DNA of 64,000 bases from Isochrysis galbana (Eukaryota; Haptophyta; Isochrysidales; Isochrysidaceae): the NCBI GenBank assembly GCA_018136815.1, contig CM030938.1, forward strand, positions 1,896,202-1,960,201, in the 5' to 3' direction. The notes beneath the pieces are model-generated. The model was given only the letters and a program-made list of their open reading frames with translations. It made no database searches and was not told the origin of the DNA. Position 1 is the first letter of the stretch. The number at the start of each line of letters is the position of its first letter. The position numbers and the translations under genes were made by a program. This document shows, piece after piece, positions 1 to 11,157 of this stretch.

Positions 1-332
1 AAAAGACTTACCGAATAAGACGAGAGAAGTGCGGTGTGCCTAAGCGGGAGATGCGATGAGATTGCAAATTAAACCTGATTGCAATCACTGCAGTAGATAG
101 AGAAACGTGGAGAAGATAGCGAATTCAACCTATTTGCGAGGCGCCTAGGAGGGAGAAGGGTGGGGAAACTTCCTTCTCTTTTGAGAGAAAGAGAGAGAAC
201 GCTCCACAACCCAAGACCCTATGCGTCCAAGCGAAGCTTTTTGACCGAGAACGAGAACGAGAGAATTATAACGATAAATGCCGAACGACGAAGAGAAGAG
301 AGAAGCCTAACGAGTGTCGATTCGCGAATGCG
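1..332 (-). repeat. LTR-B copy, cut by the window edge
   Basis: The stretch closely resembles 6900-7232: both carry the same runs of purine-rich sequence, the 'aaacctgattgc' block, the 'gaggcgcctaggagg' block, 'accgagaacgagaacgagag' and the same end GCGAATGCGACA. In the minus direction it begins TGTCGCATTCGCG, the start of the 3' LTR of the gypsy element at 7206-9000. The copy ends at 332 and is followed by unrelated sequence, so this is a second insertion of the same LTR family; its other end lies outside the window. The short reading frame at 160-390 is LTR sequence, not a gene. Confidence 0.7.
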
Positions 333-336
333 ACAG

Positions 337-527
337 CTGGCTAGGATGGGCGAATGGGGCGAGCCTGTGGGGAAGGGATTGGGTCAGTAGGGCAGTGTGC
401 TCTTGGCAAGCCATCAAGCATGCAGCATGCCAGGACGATGGGTGGTTCCTCCCCCATGGCAGGGGAGAAGTGGAGAGAGGGGGGGGCTCGTGCCCCCCCC
501 CATGGGTCAAGCAAGTCTAACTTAGTT
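337..527 (+). repeat. 5'-truncated LINE-like 3' end (family C)
   Basis: This is the reverse complement of the first ~190 bp of the copies at 29356 and 35087: the same 'gatgggtggttcctccccc', a G-run/C-run hairpin (ggggggg-ctcgtg-ccccccc) and the terminal block ending ACTTAGTTG. Only the last part of the element is present, as expected for 5' truncation during target-primed reverse transcription. It abuts the end of the LTR-B copy at 332 directly. Confidence 0.6.
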
Positions 528-532
528 GACCG

Positions 533-1760
533 GCTACTACTACTAGCTGCTAGCTGCAAACTGCAAAGGACTACGCATTCACGGTCACGGTACTGACTCA
601 CGCCATAGCCTAAATAAACCCCATAACACCTACCACTTTTACACTAGCCCTTTCATTCCTTTGTCTTTGGCATCGGGGGGAAGGGGGCGTGCACTACATC
701 GGGCCAAGTGCAAGGGGCGGGCTGGGGCAGACGTGTAGTGGTTGGTTGGGTGTTCCTGTGGCAGACAAACGTAAACGTCGCTTCTGCATATGACTTATAA
801 CTTATAACTTATCGCTTACCGTGCCCCCGGGGGGTCTTGGTCCCCGCCTTTTGAATTGTTCTCGTCTGGTGCCTGCCGCATCCGCGATCGACCTCTTTGT
901 TTTAGGAGTCGTCTGCGCTTTATCTTTATGCCCCCTCGCTTCTCCCTTGCTCCTTGTAGGCACGGCACCGTTGACCGTTGGAGAATCTCCAAGCACCTCG
1001 CTTCCGCCTACATTGATTTTGCGTTCTGCCCCTGCACCTTCTTCGCTTCGCCTCTTTTGTCGCTTACCTTGTCACCTGCTTTGCCCCTCACCTGGTTTAC
1101 CTTCTTGCGTGCCCCAAGCGTTCTAAGGTTATGTCGCCGGTTTAGATTTAGGTATGCTGCCGGTGCCCGAGGACCAGCAAGGAACCGCCCCCTTGTGTCC
1201 CTGATCTCCCCTGTGGTCTAGGTCCCGAACGGCACCGAATATGTGCTAGATGGGTGTTTTCCGGGGATTTTACCGCTTTACTTTGGTGTATTTCGTCCTC
1301 AATCCAGACTTTTTCATCTTTACACCCTTAGCAATTAAAATAGTGTTTGACCGCCCTACATAGAAGCATTCCATGGGGCTGCCAAATATTGCGTATTATT
1401 GGCAGCATCTAGAGCACCCCATTAAGGGCATGCCCGGTCGCACTCAAGGTGTCTGCGCCACGTCTGTCATCGCAATACTCGCAATATAGTCCTCGAGCTC
1501 GACCCATCGCCATCAATAAAGAACGAGTTCAAACTAAGCCGTTTGCTTTGGGAATGGTGGTATGAAGAGCTGCGAGTCCTCGTGGAACCATCCGGTTGCG
1601 GCGATACGCGGCCGTTCGGCTGTCACAGGAAGCACCTGCCATTTAAGCGGAGAAGCGAGAGATGAGCAAGAGATAAAATGAGGGTGGCAGCCGCAAAGAC
1701 CTCCCTGCCTTGAGTTGCAAGCAGGAACCGAGTAGCCAAGATGGCCTCAAAGTGTTCTCT
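533..1760. other. Intergenic; no gene recognised
   Basis: The frames here (for example 821-1126 and 856-1221) lack any family resemblance and are low in complexity. A short direct repeat of 'acttataacttata' lies near 790-812. The frame 1623-1862 on the minus strand overlaps the last exon of the dioxygenase gene in another frame and is judged a shadow. Confidence 0.5.
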
Positions 1761-1761
1761 G

Positions 1762-3063
1762 TCATACAACTTTAGTCTTCGATGAAGCTCTTTGACGAGT
1801 GGCTGTGCACACGGAATCTGACTAGAAGGCAGCCGAGCAAAAAAGGCACGCAGAGGCAGCATTTCACCTGATGCGGCAGCGAAACCGAGTCGAAGAGCAC
1901 AAGCGTGCCACCTTCAGGAATGATGTCCAAATGCTCAGAAGAATCCGGCTCAGACGGCGCGAGCGGCTGTGAAGAGCTCACATCATTGCCCGCGAAACGA
2001 GGGTCCAGTCTGGCCGTGGAAATTTGCTCAAAATCGTTCCGCTCCCCGGCTGCACCTCCGCTGATGCTTGCTGCAACCTCGGGTTTGATGAATCGCCCAA
2101 AGTCGACGGGCTTGGGGGGCATGGGAAAGCCGTCAGAGAGGAGAGTAATTTTACCCTTCAAGTCACACGAATACAAGAAGAGTAGGCCATCGTCGCGGGT
2201 GATGGCATCCAGGTACACAGGCAAGGTGTGCCGAATCCATCCGACTTGAAGGTTGCCCAAGTGCGCGCCGACCACTCCATCGGCAAGGCTGAGTCGGGGG
2301 TAGGTGCGTAGGGCGCCGCCCTCATGCTCTTGCCAGTCATCGTTGAGGTACACGAGCCATGTGACGGAACGGCGCGTGGGGACGGTCCACCTGTGCACGC
2401 GACAGCAAGATGGGGAGTCACACTTTGGACTTCGGCACGACCGTCTGTGCTCTTCACTTCACTTCTGGTCGCTCAAGCACAGTCCTCTTGCTGCACTAGC
2501 CCATGCCTCAAAAGACGCGCCTGGTCCTCATGGACCCGCCTGCTTCTCATGGGCCGAGGCTGAGAGGCCTGTCCACACCCTTTTGTCCCCTTGGTCTCTT
2601 CGTGATGCTCATCGAGATGTCGGCCCAGCTTCGCGCCCGGCTCATACCAGTTGTACGTCATCTCATGTTTGCGTACTCCCTCGTCGGCGAGGCTAGGCCG
2701 GTCTAGCCCCGCCGCCAGCTCCATGCGGAGCGCCCGCATGCGCTGGGCAAAGGCGAGACGGGTCGGCGCGTGACCTAGCCCATCGGTATCCCACGCATCG
2801 TTCCGGAACGTCTGCCGGTCCGCGCGTGCCGTGAAGCCCTGCTCCGCACGCGACTTGGCTGCATTGGTCAGCCCATCGGGAGAGAAGTGGCCGCCCGCGT
2901 GAAGCGCCTCAGCGTCGCGGCGCATCGCGGCGAGGAGCGCTGCAGGAAGCCACTGGCGCTCGACGTAGACGCCTCCCCGCGCGATGGTGTCCAACGCGCC
3001 CGCGCCTAGCAGCTCAGGCGTGCCAACTGACAGGGAGCATGCGCCGAGGGCGAGAGACAGCAT
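1762..3063 (-). CDS. 2-oxoglutarate/Fe(II)-dependent dioxygenase, prolyl-4-hydroxylase-like
   Basis: Proposed exons: 3063-2579, 2390-1868 and 1821-1762 (355 aa); phases agree at both junctions (GG|G, then phase 0). The iron-binding HxD is seen as H149-L-D151 in 'GRHLDEHHEE'; exon 2 gives the family strand 'SVTWLVYLNDDWQEHEGGAL' and 'GTLVLFDSVSLPHQ', supplying the distal His (about 335), with an Arg ten residues later for 2-oxoglutarate. Members hydroxylate prolyl or other side chains using O2 and 2-oxoglutarate. The N-terminus (MLSLALGACSLSVGT) could be a signal peptide. The start at 3063 is chosen because everything upstream is CT microsatellite. The last intron is only 46 nt; reading through it instead gives a different short C-terminus, so the end is uncertain. 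The substrate cannot be told from sequence. Confidence 0.72.
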
Positions 3064-3082
3064 CGGCGGCCGACCCTCTTCC

Positions 3083-3360
<278 letters not shown>

Positions 3361-3771
3361 GCGCGGCCTCTCTCGCTCGCTCGGAGGGGAGGAGAGGGGG
3401 GAGGGAGAGAGTACAGAACTAGTAGGGGGAGAGAGACATAGGAAGATACTTCTAGGTAGGAGTAGACAGTCGAAAGCGAGAGGAGGATGAGAAGAAGGAG
3501 AGGGGGCGAGAATCAAGCAAGAAGAGAGGGCGAGAGAAGATTGAGACTGTAGAGAGAGGGCGACTCGAGCGCGCAGGTTTGGTTCGTAAAAATCTTTAGA
3601 GAGATCGATCAGATTCTTCTTTAGAGCGAGTGGAGGACGTCAGCTCAGCGCCCCACGCCGAGCCCCGACCTCCTCCTTCCCCCCCCCCTTCTGTATCCCC
3701 TTCCCTTTCTGTCACCTCCCCTCCCCCCACGGCATCTCCTACCCCCAGCCCCCCCCCCCTCCTGGACCGCG

Positions 3772-5026
3772 ATGACCTACTCGCCGCCCGAGCCGGAGCA
3801 GCAGCCGGCCGCGCCGAGCACGGGCGAGCAGCAGGAAGCAGAGTACGGGGTTGACACGGACCGCGTGTCCTGGCGCGACGAGGACCAGTGGGAGGCGCGA
3901 CCTCCCGACGACGACTCGCGCTGGCGGCACACCGGCGGCACCGATGCCGCTGATCCGTCCAACTTTGCCAATGCGAGGACTCGTGACGAGGCGGTGGCAG
4001 TCCAGGCGTGCGAGGCGCACCTGCAGCGCGCGCTGAAGAAGGAGCGGCCGCTCACGTTGCTAGGTACGCTACGCGCCCTTCCGCCTCATGCGTTCCATTC
4101 CAGACCATCCGTGACCCGCCGGCTAACTCGGCCCCCAGGCTCCATTTATGACTCGGGCTGCATCGCGCTCAAGGGAAGCAAGGCCGATCCATCCAAGTGC
4201 GCGCGCTGTCGGCTGTGTCCCAAGGAGGGATTGTGGCAGCACATCCAGGGCTACTACAACCCTCAGAAGGGGCGCGTCACTCTCTGTGCGGAGAAGGGAA
4301 TGGGCGAGCAACAGGTTGAAGACACTCTGACGCACGAGCTCGTCCACGCCTACGACCATTGCCGATTCTCCATGCGTGTACCGATGGTGGGCAGGCAGCA
4401 TCCGTGGGCGCTCACGTGTGCGGCATCGGCATGTTCCGAGGTGGGTGCGCAACTCCAACATCTGGCTCGTAGACCCATGAAATATTCTTGCCGTGCGCAC
4501 ACTCTTCATGCATACATGTGTCCTAGGGCACGTGCCCTCGGAACAGCAGCACTCGTGCCGTGCTCTGAGAGCGGTGATTGAATCGATAATAGGAAGGAGC
4601 GCGAGAATGGGCACGAACGTGTCATCGGGACTTCCCATGCCCCGTACGGAAGCTGTCACAGCAAGCCTAGTCTGACACACGTACTGTGCCGCATGTGCAC
4701 AGGTGCGCGCCTACCTCATCGGCGATGGCTGGCGGGGCCCATCTGCGCCACCTGCCTTTGAAGCGCCAGCGCTGTTGAGCGGGCTGAGCGATGGATCCGT
4801 GTCCACAGCTTCGGTCGAGCATCGTGGAGAAATCTATCGCCACGCCTTGGCTTCAACTCTGTCCTATGGCACGTGTGCTGATAAAAAGACGGGCCCACAA
4901 GGCACCAAGTCAATCCTAGATGCCGTCTTCTACGCCTGCCTCTCCGACCATGCACCCTTCACTCACAGTAAACCATTGCCACAGCAAGCGCCCATGCCGT
5001 CGGAAGTGGCTGCCGCAGACAAGTAG
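3772..5026 (+). CDS. ATP23: Mitochondrial inner-membrane metalloprotease Atp23-like
   Basis: Exons 3772-4063, 4139-4440 and 4703-5026 (305 aa), all with GT-AG borders and consistent phase; the first intron is 75 nt and also open in frame. The M76-type zinc-protease signature HELVH is at residues 163-167, in 'DTLTHELVHAYDHCR', preceded by the cysteine-bearing 'CARCRLCP' and 'VTLCAEKGMG' segments typical of the family. Exon 3 supplies the conserved tail 'YRHALASTLS...AVFYACLSDHAPF', matching the C-terminal half in which the family carries its HQ-CVRRRA segment. Atp23 processes Atp6 and helps assemble the F1Fo ATP synthase in the intermembrane space in yeast. The first ~75 residues are acidic, Pro-rich and poorly conserved. 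The gene is divergent from the dioxygenase. Identity is well supported; exon edges are by inspection. Confidence 0.85.
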
Positions 5027-6095
5027 ACTGAGAGGCCACGGGCTGCCGGTAGGCGAATGATAGGAGAGGACTTCAACACAAGCATCATCACACCATAATC
5101 GAACACAAAACAATTAGTGCATCTAAGGCCTTGCACAACAAAGGCAACCCGAACGCTAGCTCAGCCTCTATAACAGCAACCCCCATTGAATGCCAGATGT
5201 GCAAGACATGGGGATGGTGTGATATGGCCTTGCACTCACTCTCCAAGCTATGTCTGCATCTGCCCATCTACATGATACATGTTGATGCACATTGTATTGC
5301 TATTTTGGTCCACTTGCCGCGGAAGTTTGGGTTTGGGCGTTGCATGAGACCAAAAACGCATCTCGGGTCCTGCGGGAGTAAGAGAGACCAACGCGGAGGC
5401 GTTTCTTTCCCGCATCGCCAGGGCACTTGGGATGGGTTTTCTCTCAGACACTTCCCCAAAAGTTTGCATTTGCCAAGGGCCAGGGGGCTTGTTGCAGTCG
5501 CATTGATGGGGCGTCAATTCACAGCAACCGATACCGACTCACCGACTCCAAGTTTACACTAATATCTTGTCTTGGCCCATGCCAGACTTTCCCGTAATAT
5601 TATTTTTCGGTATTTGGAAGTGGGGGGGGCTGGGGGCCTGCTCTACGCGCGTCCAAATAACGGAGACGCGTCGTTGTGACCGATGAAGATTATGGCGAGG
5701 GGCAGATGGGTGACCCCCCTTCGCACTGGCACTGGGCACTCCCTCCCCCCCCCCGCCCGCCCGCCCGCCCGGTGCGGCACCGGGCACCGGCCTCACAGCT
5801 GGTTTTAATAAAAATATTCCAACTGGGAAGATGCGCACCTGCGCCAATGAGCCGCTGGCCGATGCTGCACGCCGACGCAGGTGAAGACGCAGGTGAAGAT
5901 GTCCGTGCAGGCCCTGCAGAGACCCCGGCAGAGCCCGGGGGCGGGCGGGCGGGTCATCTGAGCGCCCCGGCTTGCATTCATGGTCATGTCTGGGGCCTAG
6001 GCTCCTTCAGGCGGCGAAGGAGTAGCGTTGCGCACTCCCGGGGGTGCTGGAGTACTGCTGCAGCGACAAACTGCGAGGATGCTGCTGAGGCCGCA
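5027..6095. other. Intergenic with repeat fragments
   Basis: No gene recognised. At 5805-5845 there is a minus-strand copy of a short motif (TTCCCAGTTGGA followed by a T-rich run) that recurs on the plus strand near 9505 and 46250, probably the end of a small retroposon. The reading frame 5131-5562 shows no family resemblance. Confidence 0.5.
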
Positions 6096-6285
6096 GAGTG
6101 ACGAATTGGGATGGCCCATAGGGCCTGAGGGCAATGAGGAAGGAGGCAGACCGGCGGCAGGCGCGGCGGAGGAGACGACTTCGGAGACGCTGACGGGCTG
6201 AGGCCCGTCAGCAGAGGAAGGCGGGCAGGCGGGCTTGAGCGAGGGCGAGGACGGCGGCGAGAGCGACATCGAGCGAGAGGCGAGA
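6096..6285 (+). repeat. Dispersed repeat family D, copy 1
   Basis: About 190 bp highly similar to 22160-22350, in the same orientation. Both contain 'gacgaattgg', 'gcccatagg', 'ggcggcaggcgcggcg' and the stem-loop CTGACGGGCTGAGGCCCGTC, then 'agaggaaggcgggcaggcgg' and 'gcgacatcgagcga'. No coding capacity is evident. Possibly a short retroposon or part of a UTR of a larger element. Confidence 0.65.
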
Positions 6286-6638
6286 GGCGAGGGTGAGTGA
6301 GAGGAGGGCTGTGTTGGCAGGGGCTGGTGAGGCAAGGAGAGTTTGTAGGGTACGAGTGTTACGAGAGCGAGAGCGACGAGAGCGAGAGCGACGGATGACG
6401 ACTGACGACAAGACGTCGGATCCAACGATGCTGCGACACCGACTCACGAACACACTAGAATCATTCACCCAAACCAAGCAAAACATGAAATAACCGAGAC
6501 CCCACATCGCCGGTAACTCAAACACGTCGCGAGAGACAGAGAGAGAGAGCGAGAGAGAGAGAGAATCCGCAGCGACGGTCGGAGCGTGTCTTCGCTTTGG
6601 ATTTTCCCACCAAGGCGGAAAGTCGAAGAGGAACTTTA

Positions 6639-7232
6639 TGTCGCGCAACCACGGCGATCACATTGGATACAAATCGCAGCGAGGTATCCTTGCAATCGAA
6701 GAAATCTTGCTGTTGAGCGTGGACCTTCTAGACGTTTCTATCGAGCAACCCCGAGTAGCAAGCAACCAAGGGAGGAGAAAACCAAAAACCAACGGGACCA
6801 AGGAAGGGCTTCCATCTTCCATGCAACTTGCATCAAGGGGAAAGATAACCCAAAACCAAAGCAGCGAATCTAAATCAATCTCCAAGGGGAGATGGCAAAC
6901 CAAGGACCAAGGAGAAAGATTCCCTCACCCAAGCAGCGAACCTAAATCGATCTCCGAGGGGAGATGGCAAACCAAACCTGATTGCCCCCAGAAGCAGGTA
7001 AATAAAGAAACGCGGGGAGATAGCGAATTAAACCTTTTGCGAGGCGCCTGGGAGGAAGAAAGGTGGGGAAACTTCCCTTCTCTTCGAGAGAAAGAGAGAG
7101 GGCGCTCCACAACCCTAGATCCTAGGCGTCCACGCGAAGTTTTTGACCGAGAACGAGAACGAGAGAATTATAACGATAAATACCGAACGAAGAGGAGAGA
7201 GAAGCCTAACGAGCGTCGATTCGCGAATGCGA
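6639..7232 (-). repeat. LTR-B, 3' LTR of the gypsy element
   Basis: Read on the minus strand it begins TGTCGCATTCGCG at 7232 and ends GGTTGCGCGACA at 6639, giving the TG...CA termini of an LTR with matching TGTCG/CGACA ends. A G-rich polypurine tract (AGCAGGGGGG) sits directly in front of it at 7233-7242. It matches 1-332. It contains two copies of a 72-bp unit (starting near 6861 and 6933). The left boundary at 6639 is less certain than the right one. Confidence 0.65.
6861..6978. repeat. 72-bp tandem duplication inside LTR-B
   Basis: The block beginning 'gcagcgaa(t/c)ctaaatc' and running through 'ggggagatggcaaacca' occurs twice, at 6861 and 6933. It explains the repeated peptide in the frame 6638-7246, which is not a gene. 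Confidence 0.75.
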
Positions 7233-9041
7233 CACCCCCCTGCTAGGATCGAGCGTCCCGCGAGGGAAAGAAGAGAACCTAACGGATAGCGGAGAGTTCC
7301 ATCCAGGCAAGATGAGAGGACTATCCGAGATACGAAGCTTCGAGTTCGTGTCGCGATAATCGACGCAGAAGCGAACGGATCCGTCCTTCTTGCCGACGAG
7401 GACGACCCGCGAAGCCCATGGCGAATTGGACTTACGAATGATGCCTGCCGCCTCCATCTCGGCGACGTGCTTGTCGACGATGGCACGGCCCTCGTCGCCC
7501 ATCTTGGACGGAGCGTGCCGGTGGGCTGTAGCACCGGGGAGGAGAGGCAGCTCGACCTCCATGACGTGCGTGTGCCGAGGGTTCTTCGGGTCGAGAGCGA
7601 ACGCGTCGATATGCCGTGCCAGCAGGCAGCGTACGCGCTGCCTCTGGGACGGCGACAATTGCTTGTCGGGATCGATGGTGATAGCATCGAGGAGCGCGCG
7701 CTGTGCCTCAGTGAGCGAGGACTCGGGGTCGTCCCTATCGCCGGCGACCGTCGGCCGAGCCTCGTGCAACTTGTACTCGATGTAGGCTGACGCCATCGGC
7801 GAGTACGCAGGAAGGGTTACAGGACGTGGTGCCAGAATCCAGACCGTGATCAGCACCTCCCCCTCCGGAGTTGGGGTTTCGACGCTAGTGGCGACCATTG
7901 GAGGAGAATCGAGGCCGTCACGGGGTGGTAGACGGTCGACGAGGATGGCGGAGTCGGGGTAGTTTTCGATGATCTCCAGCGGCAGGCGAACGGAGAACGT
8001 ACCCCTCGATCGCGAGGGGATAGTGATAGGCTGCCTGGTGTACAGAGCGAACTCTTTCGACGCAACGGCCGACGTAGAGACGTCGGCGAAGAGTGGCTCA
8101 ATTTCGACGGCGGCAGACGAACGGTTAGGAGACGAAGGTGGACTGCGAGTGAAGTCGAGACGAGGGGGCGGCTCAAGCTCGGGATCGAGAGGGGGCAATG
8201 GAACCGAAGTCGACATTGCCGGCGGCGACTCGCCGTGAGCCTGGCGGGATGAAACGTTGTCCGAGATAGGAACGAGCGACGACTCCTCTGCCCGTGGCGA
8301 GTCGGCGGGGATCACGGCGACAAGCGGTGCAGAGGAGAGACGAGGGCGAGTGGAGACGAGGGACGGAACGCGACGATTGTTGACCATAAGGGTCAGGCGG
8401 CTATCACGCCCAGCGTCCGGCGACAGTTCGATACAGGCGGCGTATGCTTCCAGGAAATCGTTTCCCAGGAGAAGCATAGGTGCGCCTTCGACGACGAGGA
8501 AACGGTGTCGGAATTCGACACCGGAGAGAGAGAAGACCAACGTGGCGTAGCCGCGGGTACGGAGGGGGTTACCATCCGGTCCGACAACGGCAGGTCGGTC
8601 CGAAGCGTGTTCGAGCAAGACGCAAGCGTCGCGGGGCAATGTGGCCAACAGCTCGGTGGTTACAACCGAGGGACCGGCTCCCGTGTCGGCTAGAGTCTTG
8701 TTGACGGCGAGGGCGGAATCGACGATATAACGAGTAGGGCCCGTGGCGGAGTGACGGCAAACGATGAGATCGCGAACGTACAGGCAGTGGCGGGGGTATA
8801 GGCTTGGCGGCGTGTCGGAGACAAGCCTCGCCGGTACCTCCCTGGTCAAAGAAGCGACGACAGCAGGCTGGTTGAGAGCAGGTGTGAAACCCGAGGGAGC
8901 GAAGGCGGCGTGCCGCTGCCTATGGTCGGCAATGACGTCAGCAACGGAGCGGCGAGCAGGGCGATCGAGCGGAGGCAGCGGTGGGTGCGAGTCCGGCAGG
9001 GCCCCGTTTGGTTTAGTTTGTGTGTCTCTGGGGATCGGCAA
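7206..9041 (-). mobile_element. Truncated Ty3/gypsy-type pol fragment
   Basis: A 611-residue open frame on the minus strand. It carries a retropepsin-like active site (LADTGAGPSVV), the 'GNDFLEAYAA' strand typical of such proteases, and then the entry of a Ty3/gypsy reverse transcriptase: 'AAGIIRKSNSPWASRVVLVG' and 'KKDGSVRFCVDYRDTN'. The frame then leaves homology abruptly and runs into LTR-B, so the rest of RT, RNase H and integrase are deleted. The first ~14 residues come from adjacent LTR-A sequence (junction near 9000), so gag is also missing. The frame has no internal stop, suggesting a fairly young deletion derivative. It cannot be autonomous. Confidence 0.85.
7233..7242 (-). other. 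Polypurine tract before the 3' LTR
   Basis: On the minus strand AGCAGGGGGG lies immediately before the LTR start TGTCGCATTC, the position and composition expected for the plus-strand primer of an LTR retrotransposon. Confidence 0.6.
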
Positions 9042-9358
9042 CTTTTTGAGTCCCCGCGTGGTAGCCCCTCGTGTCTACCTCGGACCTAAGAAGCTCTCAC
9101 TTTCATCCTCTCTCTCTCCCACTAGCTCGCTAGCTAGCCTCGTCTCTACTCTCCGACGCCACGCGTTGCAATCCTCTGAACCTCAGACTACCTCTCCGCT
9201 CGAAGCGCTATATGGCAGACACTGACAGCTACTCCTACCATGACCTTTCAGACATCTTCCCGTCAGCAACAAACAACGACTCTTTCACGGCCGCGTCAGC
9301 TGCCGGCTCGATCGAACGGCCCTCTGCCTACGAGCCTGTAGTCATCGCGTGTTCGACA
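9001..9358 (+). repeat. LTR-A fragment carrying a conserved short reading frame
   Basis: Matches the reverse complement of 23367-23730: the same 'gccccgtttggtttagtttg', 'ctagctcgctagctagcc', and end GTGTTCGACA. The first ~280 bp of the LTR are absent, the break being the junction with the gypsy pol fragment. From 9212 an ATG opens a frame (MADTDSYSYHDLSD...) that is nearly identical in the solo LTR. No further element sequence is recognised after 9358. Confidence 0.7.
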
Positions 9359-10409
9359 CCCACGCGAGCACGATCAACAGCCACCTTGGGGGGCTACTGG
9401 CCGCCCAGCGCGCCCCGTTCACCGTGTCTTCACCTTCACCTGCAGTTCCTGCACTCTCACCTTCACCTGCACCTTCACTGAAGAATAAAAAACTTCAGAC
9501 CAGCACCTTCCCAGTTGGATTTTTTATTTTTGACGGTGGTTGGTGGTTGTGTGGTTGGGGTTGAGTTGGACTCCGAGTACAACGACATCGACACCGGCAA
9601 TGACGAGGACTATGTGGAGAAGGGAATGATGGTGGGCAAATGAGGAAGAGGAGGACCCGGTGGCCGTTGGAGCAAGCTACAAGCTACCTATGCAGGATGA
9701 CGGCACACTGAGGGACGACCTCGCCCGTCGAATTCGAATAGCAATGCACAATGCAGCACAATGCAGCACCGCAGTCTCCATCGCGGCAAAGGCTACGAGG
9801 CTACGTTTGCGCCCGGCCAAGCGGCTCTCTCTGCATGCATCGATCGGTGGGCGAATGCGAATGCGAGGTTGTGGAGGAGGAAGGAGCCCGAGCAGCGATC
9901 GTGATGATGTTGGCCGGGTCCAGATGTCCAGATAGATATCTTGAGCGATGACGGGAAGCGGCGAGGCCACCGTCGTCTCCAAGTTGCAAGTTGTACCGCC
10001 ACACAATAATAGCGAGAAGACAACCGAGCAGATGGATCAATCACAAAGACCATAGCGAGAAGACAACCGAGATGGATCAATCACAAACACCACAAACCAC
10101 ACATACACACACAAGATCACAATATCATAGTTTTGTGTGTTTGTTCCCGGTGGCCGGTGGTGCTGGGGGTGTGTGCTGAGAGATTTGGACGGGGATAATG
10201 AGAAAAAACAGGGACTAGGAAAAGGGCGGGCTCGGCGGCGTTCCACTTGGAACCCTAGGTTTGGAATGTGCCGACGATGGCATCGGGAGGGGATTGGAGA
10301 TTTCGTCTCCCGCGATTCTTGACTAAAGTGTAAACCAGTAGACCAGCCGGCCACTACTCTCTACTCTCTACCACTCTTGCCCCTCCCCCTCTGGTCTCCG
10401 CCGCCGCCG

Positions 10410-10449
<40 letters not shown>

Positions 10450-11157
10450 CTCGGTCCGGCGGGCGTCCAGCCGCTGTCCTCCGCCCGTCTCTGCTGCTTC
10501 GCGCCGACGTCGAAACGACGGGACACTCCGAAGAGGAGACTCTCTCTCGGCCCCGCCGACTTTCCTCTCTTTTGAAAGGGGAGAGATGAGGTTTTGCGCT
10601 GGTGGTGGTGGCGCGAGAGGACGCGTACGAGAGGAGAGAGCGCCTTGAGGAGGAGGGGAAGCCCCGCCGGAGATACTGGAGAAATGGCGTGGTCACTTTG
10701 GTAGTGGAGAGTTGGCGTCGGCCGAAAAGCTAGCGCGCGCGGGGTCTGCCCCCCCGCTGCAGAGAATCAGTGGGATCCGCTACAAAACCCCTATAACGTA
10801 GTCTTCGAGGACGTGGTGGATGCCCTTCTTTGTCTCTCTCTCTCCTCTCTCTTCTTCTCCCCTCTCTTCGACGGTGCCTCCCCGTCTAGATTTCGTGGGG
10901 AGGCTCATTCTTTCTCTCTTCTCCTCGATCAACTATCTCTTGAGGATCCACTCCTAGAGAACAGGGCCGAGAGAAGAGAGAGAGAGAGAGAGGTACTCGT
11001 AGGGAGAGAGAGGGGGGGGCGACGGAGGAGGAGAGGGAGAGAGGGAGAGGGGGGAGGGAGAGAGGGGGAAGAGAGAAGAGAAGAGAGAGAGAAGAGAAGA
11101 GAGAGAAAGGACCTGCGCCACCTGCGCCTCGGTGAGAGCCACAGAGAACACTTCCTC
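9359..11157. other. Intergenic; repeats and a 39-base poly-C tract
   Basis: No gene is recognised between the LTR-A fragment and the b561 gene. There are short CTTCAC repeats (9420-9480), a TTCCCAGTTGGA repeat end near 9505, a direct repeat of 'gagaagacaaccgag' with 'atggatcaatcaca' near 10013-10085, and C at every position from 10410 to 10448. From 10970 to 11110 the sequence is GA-rich, probably the 5' UTR or promoter of the next gene. Confidence 0.55.
10410..10448. repeat. Poly-C tract, 39 bases
   Basis: Uninterrupted C run preceded by CCG repeats. The complementary strand is a strong G-quadruplex candidate. Length should be treated as approximate in any assembly. Confidence 0.95.

Noticed and set aside
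1623..1862. Separate minus-strand gene of 79 codons
   Set aside because: It overlaps the last dioxygenase exon in another frame and has no family resemblance.
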